From: Mesostigma viride
Taxonomy: Eukaryota; Streptophyta; Mesostigmatophyceae; Mesostigmatales; Mesostigmataceae
Direction: 5' to 3'
Assembly: GCA_009746045.1 (NCBI GenBank)
Contig: RPFO01000017.1
Span: forward strand, 737,001 to 801,000
DNA length: 64,000 nucleotides
In this document: positions 1-8,800 of the stretch, piece after piece
How positions within the stretch are numbered: the first letter of the stretch is position 1
How the letters are laid out: each line of letters opens with the position of its first letter
Translations under genes and position numbers: made by a program
The notes under the pieces: model-generated
Seen by the model: only the letters and a program-made list of their open reading frames with translations
The model's database searches: none
What the model was told of the DNA's origin: nothing

Positions 1-209
1 CCCCTGCTCTACCCACATCTCCTTACATGGCTAACAGCCGAAAATACGTAGGACATGCAAAAAAGAAAACTTAAACTACCTAGCTATGGGGGTACTTTGT
101 CCCAACCCAGGTTCACCCTCGGGTTAGTTAAACCATTTCCCCCCTGACCTCCCACACAAGGGTGAGGTCAGTTGATAGCTAAAAGACGAGAGGTAAAAAC
201 AGGAGGACG

Positions 210-2684
210 TCAAAACTCGACGCCACCGAAGTGGCGCCGGAAAGCCGCTGGGTCAAAACCCAGGGCCTGAGCCCAGAGGGCGGGTGGGATGTCGCGCCCC
301 AGGAGGCTGCGGTGGAGGCCAATGTAGCGCGTGACCGAGAGGGCCGAAGCCCACCGGCCGCGCAGCTGGATGGCCTCCGGCGACTCGCCAGCGATGGCGT
401 CGTGCGTCGCCCCCCCATGCCGGAGGCTGTGAAAAGAAAACATCCCTGGGATGCTCATGCGGGCCTGCACAGCCTCCCACTGCTGCCTAGCCTGGCTGTA
501 CGTTAAGCCTCGAAAGAGGAGTGCATCCGGGGGCTGGCCAGCCGTCAGACGTCGCAGGAGCCACAAAGAAAGTGGATCCCGGACGAGGACGTGCTGGGCC
601 GCCCCCTGCGCAGTTTTGGGGTTGCGCAGCACAAGGGCACCGACCATGGGCCCTGGCTCGAGAAGGGGGTGGCCGGGATGAGCCACATCCCGAACCCGCA
701 GCCCTAGCGCCTCGCTAATGCGTAAATACTGCTGGAAAGCAATAATAATCAACGCACTCAAATGCACCTGTCGACGTGAAACTAGCAACAGGGCAGTGAA
801 ATAGCAAAGGCGCCAGGGCATAGGCGGAGGGCTGACAGCCGGAACAAGCCGCTGCCAACCTGCTAGCAGGCGGTCCGCCAGTACCCAATTCCGAACAATG
901 TCGGGGTAGTACAGGTGCAGACAGGCCTTGGCATGCTGGCATAAGGTACGCCCCCGCCCGCCTCTGGCATGGTAGACAGCAGAAATCCACTCACAGAAAA
1001 TGGCTTCGGCGTCAGCTGGGTCGACAGGGCCAGGTGGCGCCCACGCCACGTAGACAGCCGCCGCACGTCGGTACGCTGGCAAGGTAGACACAGGGTTGAC
1101 TGTGCCCTCCAAAAGTGCCAAGTCCCGAGGGCGTCGCGCCCCCTCAGGCCCAGGGTTGGGATGCACGTCACCACACCGGGTCAAGTCAGGAACCCAAGCG
1201 CCACGCCGACTGGCCTTGTCAGCTGGGTTGTGGTCGGTAGCCACCCAGACCCAGTGGCTCTGCATGTCGCCAGCCAGTGACAGAGCGCAGTAGCGTCGAA
1301 CCAGCTGGTTGAGACGGTAGGAAGACGACCGCCCTCTGACAAACGCCCCCACCACAGCACTGGAGTCTACGAGCCGGACGACTCGCTTACCCCGACACGC
1401 CTTGGTCCGGCACGACCACTCGACCCCCTGTGTCGCAGCAATCGCCTCCTTGACGTTGATGTGGTTAGGCTGCCCCCGCCACCGGTAGGACAGTGCCGTA
1501 CGCCAGTGGCCACTATCCAGCAGGCTGTAGTCCCCCTCCTCCATGCGCTCCAGGTCCCAGTCCTCCCCAGACGTTAAAGCTGTCGTCCGCCACCCCCGCG
1601 CTTCGCGCCGGGTCGCCAGCCGGGCACAATCGGCCCCAGGCAGGTCCCTGTAGACCACCCCACCGCCGGAGCCGCTCGCATCACTTGCGACGACCCGGTC
1701 AGAAAGGGGCCGGGCCCTGGCCGCCCTCAAAAAGGGGGCCAGGTCGATCGCCGCCTGAAGCTCCTGGCGGGCCCCCGCAGGGAGGCGCCAGCGGCGCCCA
1801 GGCAGGGAGGCATTCATGGCTGCTAGCAGCCGGTACGTCTCAGACCACACCGAAAGCATGGGGCGGCACAGCAGATGCATCCACACCCACTTCCCAAGCA
1901 CAGAACTAAGTTCGCGGTAGTATGTAAACCCGCGATCTAAGATTCTATGAGTAGCGGCGATAACTGCCACCACACGCTCAGGAACAGGCACCACGTCACC
2001 ATCCCTTTGGTGAATGACCCCCACCGCCTGCACACCAGTCTGCTCTGCTGTCGCCCGTACCACCTTGTCAGACTTCTGCACCAGCCCAACAGCGGCGTAG
2101 GCAGCCTGAACACGATCTAGCTGCTGATTCACCCCATCCACCGACGCACAGTGGGTGAAATGGAGGTCATCGATCGTCACAGCATGCATACCTTCCAGAT
2201 CCTGCCGAGATTCGAAGCACGGCGAGGGCGCCAAGGGCGCAGCAGGGTCCTCCTCCAGCCTCAGCCGGACGGTCTCCCCCGCCTCGTTGGCCTCCGCCAC
2301 CAGGATCAGCGCGGACATGTTGATGCTCAGCCCACGACTAGCCTCCAACGGCGGCTTGGGGCCACAGCGGTACAACACAGACTGATGCACACACTGGGCC
2401 ACCGCGACGGCCAGCTTGTTGCCCATTGGCCAGCACAACATCCACGGCCACACCTTCCGACGAGCCCCACTCAGGCCCACCAGATCCGACCACACCGGCA
2501 TCCACGCACAGTACCGCCGCATCCAAACTGGCAGGCGGAGTCTGTTGTAGTACGAATCCAAATCTGATACGCCCCCAAAAACATCCTCCCCAGCGCGCGT
2601 GGGCAAATCGCAAATCACGCCAAGGTGTGGTAAAAAAGCGGGCATAGGATCAGGTAGTGGCATGTTGCCACGCCGGTTGTCCAC
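210..2684 (-). CDS. reverse transcriptase - RNase H - tyrosine recombinase polyprotein (DIRS type)
   Basis: The frame is open from 2750 to the stop at 210; the marked start at 2684 is a GTG inside the RT motif RLIVDNRRGN, so it is not a real start. RT motifs in order are RIRLIVDNRRGN, DLDSYYNRLRL and the catalytic pair in TIDDLHFTH. RNase H follows with VASDASGSGGGVVYR and ATDHNPADKASR. Next comes a 2A-like CGDVHPNPGP (1146-1175). The C-terminal third is a tyrosine recombinase with the expected catalytic set: Arg in YLRISEAL, His-x-x-Arg in HSLRHGGAT, and Tyr in SVTRYIG. The enzyme would copy the element RNA and insert the circular product by recombination. RT/RH and recombinase are fused in one frame, whereas many DIRS elements keep them in overlapping ORFs. 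The core frame has no internal stop, so this copy is young apart from the shift at its N terminus. Confidence 0.88.
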   Translation of the reverse strand: MDNRRGNMPLPDPMPAFLPHLGVICDLPTRAGEDVFGGVSDLDSYYNRLRLPVWMRRYCAWMPVWSDLVGLSGARRKVWPWMLCWPMGNKLAVAVAQCVHQSVLYRCGPKPPLEASRGLSINMSALILVAEANEAGETVRLRLEEDPAAPLAPSPCFESRQDLEGMHAVTIDDLHFTHCASVDGVNQQLDRVQAAYAAVGLVQKSDKVVRATAEQTGVQAVGVIHQRDGDVVPVPERVVAVIAATHRILDRGFTYYRELSSVLGKWVWMHLLCRPMLSVWSETYRLLAAMNASLPGRRWRLPAGARQELQAAIDLAPFLRAARARPLSDRVVASDASGSGGGVVYRDLPGADCARLATRREARGWRTTALTSGEDWDLERMEEGDYSLLDSGHWRTALSYRWRGQPNHINVKEAIAATQGVEWSCRTKACRGKRVVRLVDSSAVVGAFVRGRSSSYRLNQLVRRYCALSLAGDMQSHWVWVATDHNPADKASRRGAWVPDLTRCGDVHPNPGPEGARRPRDLALLEGTVNPVSTLPAYRRAAAVYVAWAPPGPVDPADAEAIFCEWISAVYHARGGRGRTLCQHAKACLHLYYPDIVRNWVLADRLLAGWQRLVPAVSPPPMPWRLCYFTALLLVSRRQVHLSALIIIAFQQYLRISEALGLRVRDVAHPGHPLLEPGPMVGALVLRNPKTAQGAAQHVLVRDPLSLWLLRRLTAGQPPDALLFRGLTYSQARQQWEAVQARMSIPGMFSFHSLRHGGATHDAIAGESPEAIQLRGRWASALSVTRYIGLHRSLLGRDIPPALWAQALGFDPAAFRRHFGGVEF

Positions 2685-2686
2685 AA

Positions 2687-3139
2687 TCAGCCGTATACGG
2701 CCGTCGGGCTTTCCGACCCCAAAGTACCGTTCACCATAGGCGGCTCCTCCTCAAAAAATCCACCCAAAATCCCCCTCTCCACACACACCGTGCAAACCCG
2801 CGCGAACTCCTCCATGCTACACCCCCGCGAGATCCGCATCGACTTCTGCAAGATCCGCTCTGCTGGGCTCAGCGTCCGTACCATCCTACTCTCATCATTC
2901 AAAATTGCTCCCCAAGAGGGGGGTAGTAAGTTCAGCACATCCACTTGGCCACCTTCCCCCGGACCAGGCAAAGCCAAGCGTGCGGCCACTAACGGTTCGT
3001 AAGGGGCTCCTTCAGCATATTCACCCCCATCCACTACAGATCCTGCCATTGCCGCTACGGAACCACCGTTCCGGCGGACAAAGGACCTGCAAGCATCATC
3101 GATCCCATCTAGGGCCGCCTGCTGCAGAGGCCCGGGCAC
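2687..3139 (-). pseudogene. N-terminal part of the DIRS-like reverse transcriptase, in a shifted frame
   Basis: This 150-codon frame ends at a stop at 2687. Its last third (FARVCTVCVERGILGGFFEE) resembles the segment that precedes the first RT motif in DIRS pol proteins. The downstream RT frame is open from 2750 and reads RYFGVGKPDGRIRLIVDNR across 2680-2735, so the two frames overlap and differ by one nucleotide. Joining them needs a -1 shift somewhere between about 2717 and 2750. This could be a one-base deletion in a dead copy or a programmed shift. I see no classical slippery heptamer at a usable place: a slip on the T6 run near 2753 would meet TGA at once. Confidence 0.5.
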
Positions 3140-3335
3140 ACGGGCTGAATCTACAGCAGGCGGGTCTCGCCCCCCCCCCCCATCCAGTTTAACGCCCTAA
3201 CCGTCTGACAGGCTAGTGTGCGAGCATTAAAAGCCCGACTCATCCTATCGCGCCTACGGCCTGAGCGTACCTGCTGCCACCAGTCACGAGGTGGCAGGGG
3301 TGCTGGAAGAGGTAGTGGAAGAAGGCACCGCTCCC

Positions 3336-4439
3336 TCACTTGTTGTTGTTGGACGGGCCGCCCTGCCCCTTCTTGCCGGGACCCTGCTCCAGCTTGTGCT
3401 GCAGCTTCCCCATGCTCATCGCCGCCCGCACCGCCGGAGACGCCAGCATTGCTCCACCCTCCTGGAATGGCAGCATTGCCGACGGCGTCCCCTTCCAACC
3501 CGTCGACCCCACATCCACCAGCTGGCATGCCGTGATCAGCTTTGCCAGGTACTCGGCTGCTGCCAGCTCCAGAATTACTTCGGAGCGTGGCGTGGCCCAG
3601 TAGCCAAATTCTGTCACCATCGTGTCCAGAATTCCTGCCATCTGCAGGAGCAGCATCCGCCTCTCCCCGCTGGCTGAGCTGCCGTGCATCGTCAGCATTA
3701 ACGATGCACGGATGGACTTCCCCCCCACGCTCTCCGCGTAGTCCAGCATTCCTGGCAGCACCGCCTCCAGCATGTTGCTCACCAGCACCGGCACTGCATG
3801 CCCACTCAGCGCCACCCCCTTCGTGCGCGCCAGCCTGCCAGCAGCCGTCGCTGCGGCTGGGCTTGCAGCTGCTGGAGTCTTTGCCTGGTCCAGCAGCTTC
3901 GACATAGCCGATATTAGGTCGCCAATATCTCCGCCAGTGCGGGCGTTGCCCGGCCGGGATGGAAGCCCTCCAGCTGGCGTTGCATAGCCCGTCTCGGTCC
4001 CCAGCAGCCGACCTAGGTTTCGGTCCAGGTCCGCCACAGCCTGGTCGATCGCCCCAGGAGCGCCATCGTCCTCCCCAGCGCCCGCTCCACCATGCCCCGC
4101 CCCTCCGCTTCCACCTGCCGAAGGGGGAACACCCCCCGTTCCCACCGCACCTGCTGACACTGGTGGGTCCGGCTCTGCAATAGCCTCCCCCAGTTGCGCT
4201 GCTAGCACATCGGCCAGGGCCTCCTCCCCATCCCAGTCGCTGACAAACCCCCGTTCCTCCAGGACGTCCATGACGTTCTTGGCACGCCCCGGAGTGAGCT
4301 TCTGGATCCGCTCTAGCCAATTCCCCTCCCCTAGGATCTTCTGAACCGCAGTGGCGGCCTCCTTTGGGGTGCATCCCTCCTTGGCTGCTTGCTTGAGTTT
4401 CGCTAGGAAATTCCGGTCTGGGGCTGTCACTGTGGACAT
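3336..4439 (-). CDS. gag-like ORF of the DIRS-like element
   Basis: This 367-residue frame starts at ATG and is the first ORF of the element. The N-terminal 90 residues look like a folded helical domain (NFLAKLKQAAKEG, VQKILGEGNWLERIQKL, ALADVLAAQLGEAIAEP). A Gly/Ala/Pro-rich linker follows at about residues 90-165, then a second helical region rich in Ala and Leu (residues 170-340), and a basic/polar tail ending in Asn and Lys. There is no CCHC zinc knuckle. The position before the reverse transcriptase is what suggests a Gag (particle-forming, RNA-binding) role; I cannot name a protein family. A 407-codon frame that overlaps it is Gly/Arg-rich and is a shadow. A TATA-like box lies about 110 bp upstream. 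Confidence 0.65.
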   Translation of the reverse strand: MSTVTAPDRNFLAKLKQAAKEGCTPKEAATAVQKILGEGNWLERIQKLTPGRAKNVMDVLEERGFVSDWDGEEALADVLAAQLGEAIAEPDPPVSAGAVGTGGVPPSAGGSGGAGHGGAGAGEDDGAPGAIDQAVADLDRNLGRLLGTETGYATPAGGLPSRPGNARTGGDIGDLISAMSKLLDQAKTPAAASPAAATAAGRLARTKGVALSGHAVPVLVSNMLEAVLPGMLDYAESVGGKSIRASLMLTMHGSSASGERRMLLLQMAGILDTMVTEFGYWATPRSEVILELAAAEYLAKLITACQLVDVGSTGWKGTPSAMLPFQEGGAMLASPAVRAAMSMGKLQHKLEQGPGKKGQGGPSNNNK

Positions 4440-4550
4440 GGTAGGTTATACTGCTTGATGTGTTATCTTGCGTTTTGTTTTTTGTGTTGTGGTCACGTGA
4501 GGTTCTCAGGCAAAAGAAAACAACCTGCTTCCCTAGAATGGAAGCCCACC

Positions 4551-4557
4551 CTTTATA
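4551..4557 (-). promoter_or_regulatory. TATA-like box upstream of the gag-like ORF
   Basis: The minus strand reads TATAAAG here, 112 bp before the gag-like ATG at 4439. It could be the promoter of the retrotransposon. It is a short motif and is supported only by its position. Confidence 0.35.
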
Positions 4558-4715
4558 GCAACCACCTCTCCAGCCAACCCCTACCTGGGTGGCTGGGGTA
4601 CGGGTGCCAGCACAAAAAATTTTTTTTCTAAAATTATTTTTTCTTTTGGTGCTATACGGCGTTGCATTCTCCGCTCAGCAGGTTAGTCATAGATAAAATG
4701 AGCATAGCTCACCAA

Positions 4716-5211
4716 ATGAATGAATGAATGAATGAATGAATGAATGAATGAATGAATGAATGAATGAATGAATAAATGAAATGAATGAATGAATAAATGA
4801 AACGAATGAATGAAATGAACGAATGAAGGAAGGAAGGAAGGAAGGAAGGAAGGAAGGAAGGAACGAACGAACGAACGAACGAACGAACGAACGAACGAAC
4901 GAACGAACGAACGAACGAACGAACGAACGAACGAACGAACGAACGAACGAACGAACGAACGAACGAACGAACGAACGAACGAACGAACGAACGAACGAAC
5001 GAACGAACGAACGAACGAACGAACGAACGAACGAACGAACGAACGAACGAACGAACGAACGAACGAACGAACGAACGAACGAACGAACGAACGAACGAAC
5101 GAACGAACGAACGAACGAACGAACGAACGAACGAACGAACGAACGAACGAACGAACGAACGAACGAACGAACGAACGAACGAACGAACGAACGAATGAAT
5201 GAATGAATGAG
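4716..5211. repeat. tetranucleotide array (GAAT, GGAA, GAAC)
   Basis: GAATGAAT repeats run from 4718 to about 4825 with small interruptions, GGAA from about 4826 to 4860, then about 83 uninterrupted GAAC units from 4861 to 5192, closing with GAAT. Long minus-strand frames of Phe-Val-Arg-Ser repeats are products of this array and are not genes. It lies between the retrotransposon and the last identified CDK20 exon. Confidence 0.97.
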
Positions 5212-5889
5212 GCTGATGGTAATTGAGCACAGAGATGAACGGAGGTAGTCCGCGATGGCCGCGGCAAGGTTTGGCAGTGCAGGCAAACAAACATCTTACT
5301 AAAACTGCACATTGTCAGTTTGATGTCCAGCCATGCAACTGAGGATGCCGTTAGGGCACAACTTCCGTTCTGGTTTTTGGCGCATGGATGCCAGCAATGT
5401 GCTGGACACATGGCGAGAGCCATCCATCCATGCTAGTCAGGTACCAACGATGCAGGACGGGTTGCAGCAAGCGAGGGTAGGGAACCAATGATGTTTGCAA
5501 GACCCCACCACCCCTCGCTCTCCATGCATGTGAACACAGTCCTGCCCACCGATTGCTGAACAGTTCATGCAAAGAGCGGCTTGTGCAGCCTTTATAAGCA
5601 CAACAGCACAGTCACAGGATGCTGTGCCACCATCATGCAATAATCAGTTAACTGCTTTCGCTCAACACGGATGCCTGGCACAAATGGCAAACATAAGACA
5701 TGTCCTACAGCGAGAGGGTGGGGAGAGGTAACACGCACGCGTGTGCTTGTGCATGCACATGCACCCCTGCTGCCCGCCCGCCTACCTGCCCACCCTCTGT
5801 CCAGCCCCAAAGCGGGCCATGGCGCTGCTAGCCCAACCCCTACCAGCCAAACCCCTAGTAGCCCAACTCCTGCTGCCCCACGTGCACAC

Positions 5890-8800
5890 CTGGTCAATGT
5901 CGTGCTCCCCGGCAAACAGCGGGCAGAGGCCGAGGAGCTCCGCGAGGATGCAGCCCACCTGGAGGCGCGCGGTTGCAGGGACATGCAAGCAGGCAGAAGC
6001 ACGTTCATCAACATGTGCTCTAGAAGAGTACTGCCAGCCAGAGGAGCAGGTGGGGTGGGTGGGAGGAACGAAGCGGGGAAACATGCCGGGGGCTAGCACA
6101 CAGAAGCCAGGCGGGGGGAAATAACACTTCATTTCAGCAGTAACACTTCTGCTCAATAAGACTAAAATGATGCACATGAAGCTACTTCTCGAATTCACCG
6201 CTGCTTCTTTATTGGCAGATGTGATCGGATTGATGGACGTTGTGCACACGGTACAAACATAGATAACCCGCATTGCCATTCACCATGCTTCAAGCGTAAC
6301 TTTGATAGCATAAGCACTGCACCAGTGTCGTTGCTTCATCACCTCATCACCCTTCCAGCAACAGGGCCCTGCTTCTGTTTCTAAGCACATGCCATGGGGG
6401 TAGGCAACAGAGGCTGTGCAGGTGCTGGCAGGTAAAACGGGGCATACCCCCCACCCAACCGTTCCATCAAGCACCAACAAGTAGAAACCTACCAGTATAA
6501 CAACAGTAATAGTAATAGTAATAGTAATAGTAATAGTAATAGTAATAGTAATAGTAATAGTAATAGTAATAGTAATAGTAATAGTAATAGTAATAGTAAT
6601 AGTAATAGTAATAGTAATAGTAATAGTAATAGTAATAGTAATAGTAATAGTAATAGTAATAGTAATAGTAATAGTAATAGTAATAGTAATAGTAATAGTA
6701 ATAGTAATAGTAATAGTAATAGTAATAGTAATAGTAATAGTAATAGTAATAGTAATAGTAATAGTAATAGTAATAGTAATAGTAATAGTAATAGTAATAG
6801 TAATAGTAATAGTAATAGTAATAGTAATAGTAATAGTAATAGTAATAGTAATAGTAATAGTAATAGTAATAGTAATAGTAATAGTAATAGTAATAGTAAT
6901 AGTAATAGTAATAGTAATAGTAATAGTAATAGTAATAGTAATAGTAATAGTAATAGTAATAGTAATAGTAATAGTAATAGTAATAGTAATAGTAATAGTA
7001 ATAGTAATAGTAATAGTAATAGTAATAGTAATAGTAATAGTAATAGTAATAGTAATAGTAATAGTAATAGTAATAGTAATAGTAATAGTAATAGTAATAG
7101 TAATAGTAATAGTAATAGTAATAGTAATAGTAATAGTAATAGTAATAGTAATAGTAATAGTAATAGTAATAGTAATAGTAATAGTAATAGTAATAGTAAT
7201 AGTAATAGTAATAGTAATAGTAATAGTAATAGTAATAGTAATAGTAACAGTAATAGTAATAGTAATAATGTTTGGACTAGGCATCCAACTGCATGAAGCC
7301 AAAACATGGCCCTGTGTCTGCATAAGCCTGCAGGCATGCAGGCTTGTTATGATGCTGGGCTGCGTGGAGGCAACACCTTGTGTGTGAATGTGTGTGTGTG
7401 TGTGTGTGTGCGTGCGTGTCTGTTGGGGGGGGTGTAAAGTCCATGGCTCTACGGGTCTGGCCTGTGCCCCTTCACTCAACACACTCACCGCCCACAGGTC
7501 GACTGAGGTGTCGTAATGCCGCGCGCCATACAGCAGCTCTGGCGAACGGTACCACCTGCGCACATGCCACATGTTTGGTGAGGTGTGCATGTGTTGGTGG
7601 GTGTGAGTGTGTTGATGGGCAGGCATGTGCGTGCATGTGTGTGCAGGCAGGCGGCCGTACAGGCACCCTGCCAAGCCAGCACTGGCCTATGGATCCGACG
7701 CACAACGCTGTCTGCATTCGCCAACATTTGCAGCATGGTGACCTTGCACCGTGGATATCAGAGACCTTGACCAAGGATGACCAGCGCAGGCTACGTGGTC
7801 AAGACTAGGACTGGGCTCGATGGTCTAGTCAAGGACAGGATGGCAAGGTCCATCGAGCTGGGGACCGGGGAAGGGGGAAGGCCAAACAGGGGGAGAATGC
7901 ATGTTTCGCACCTGGTGGCCACTGTGTGTGTGTACTGCGCGCCGTCACGGTCTGCGTGCACCCGCGCCAGCCCAAAGTCCGCCAGCTTAAGCACGCCATC
8001 TGCCGTGAGCAGCAGGTTGGCCGGCTTGAGGTCCTGCAGCATGATGCGTGAGGGGTACCGCGCGGGGGCCCAATGCACATGCGTTGGGTCCAGCACGTGA
8101 GAAGGGTGGCAGATGCAGGCAAGAGCGAATTATGTGGGGGGGCCATGTTGCGTGAGGCATGTCACTGTCTTCCATGTGACAAGGCACCGATCCGCCATCG
8201 GCAGCGATCAGTGACGGGAAGCATCAGTAACCAGCAGCCACATGAGCCGGCCAGGAAAGTCGTCCGTGATGTGTGATGTTTGAAGTCTGGCGTGTGCGAG
8301 GTCAAGTGGTGCCTTGACATACTTCAAGTACCAGGCCTTATTGGCTCCATGCTTGTAGGGAAAGGCGTCCAACGGGACAGCAGGGCGTGCAAACTCCACG
8401 CGCCCCTCCGCACCCTTTGGGCAAGACATGTGACCCTGCGGCGACGGATCGCGCTGCACCCCAAACCTCCCCCAAAAATTGCCCTACGCCTCCGCCAACA
8501 GGTGACCTACAACTCCGCTACCAAGGGAGCACGGAATCATGGGGACGACGCAGCCATGCGACCTGGGGGTGGCACCGACAGGGCTCACCTGGAAAAAGAC
8601 AAAAAAAAGGCTAACCCGAGCTGGCGCCCACTGAGCGGGGATCAGGTTTGGCACAGTAAAAATTTCATGTCTGCTATTGCAGGGGCTCAGTGACCCGGCG
8701 TACACCTGCAGGGGGGCACCAGGGAGAGGTGGGGCGTGCGGGGAAACACGGGGTACATACTGCCCATGCCCAACGTCCACGCCCGGAGGCCAAAGGATGC

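Larger units (their letters stand above)
1..4680 (-). mobile_element. DIRS-like tyrosine-recombinase retrotransposon
   Basis: The minus strand carries, in order, a gag-like ORF, a reverse transcriptase, an RNase H and a tyrosine recombinase. That order is known for the DIRS group, which integrates with a recombinase instead of an integrase or endonuclease. No integrase, protease or methyltransferase is visible. The right limit is approximate: the tetranucleotide array begins near 4716. The left limit is not seen, and the 3' end may lie in 1-209 or outside the window. I could not define the split or inverted terminal repeats typical of DIRS. The short stretches near 65-95 (GGGGGTAC) and 4588-4603 (GGGGTACGGG) are only weakly similar. 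The element points the same way as the CDK20-like gene to its right, so it lies downstream of that gene or inside one of its introns. Confidence 0.85.

Noticed and set aside
3151-4374. 407-codon frame overlapping the gag-like ORF
   Set aside because: Gly/Arg-rich shadow; the 367-codon frame has normal composition and an ATG near the promoter.
4683-5423. Phe-Val-Arg-Ser repeat proteins
   Set aside because: GAAC tetranucleotide array.
6280-7674. 464-codon frame with Ile-Thr repeats and poly-Leu frame
   Set aside because: Hexanucleotide array. Only the WYRSPELLYGARHYDT piece at 7489-7555 is coding.
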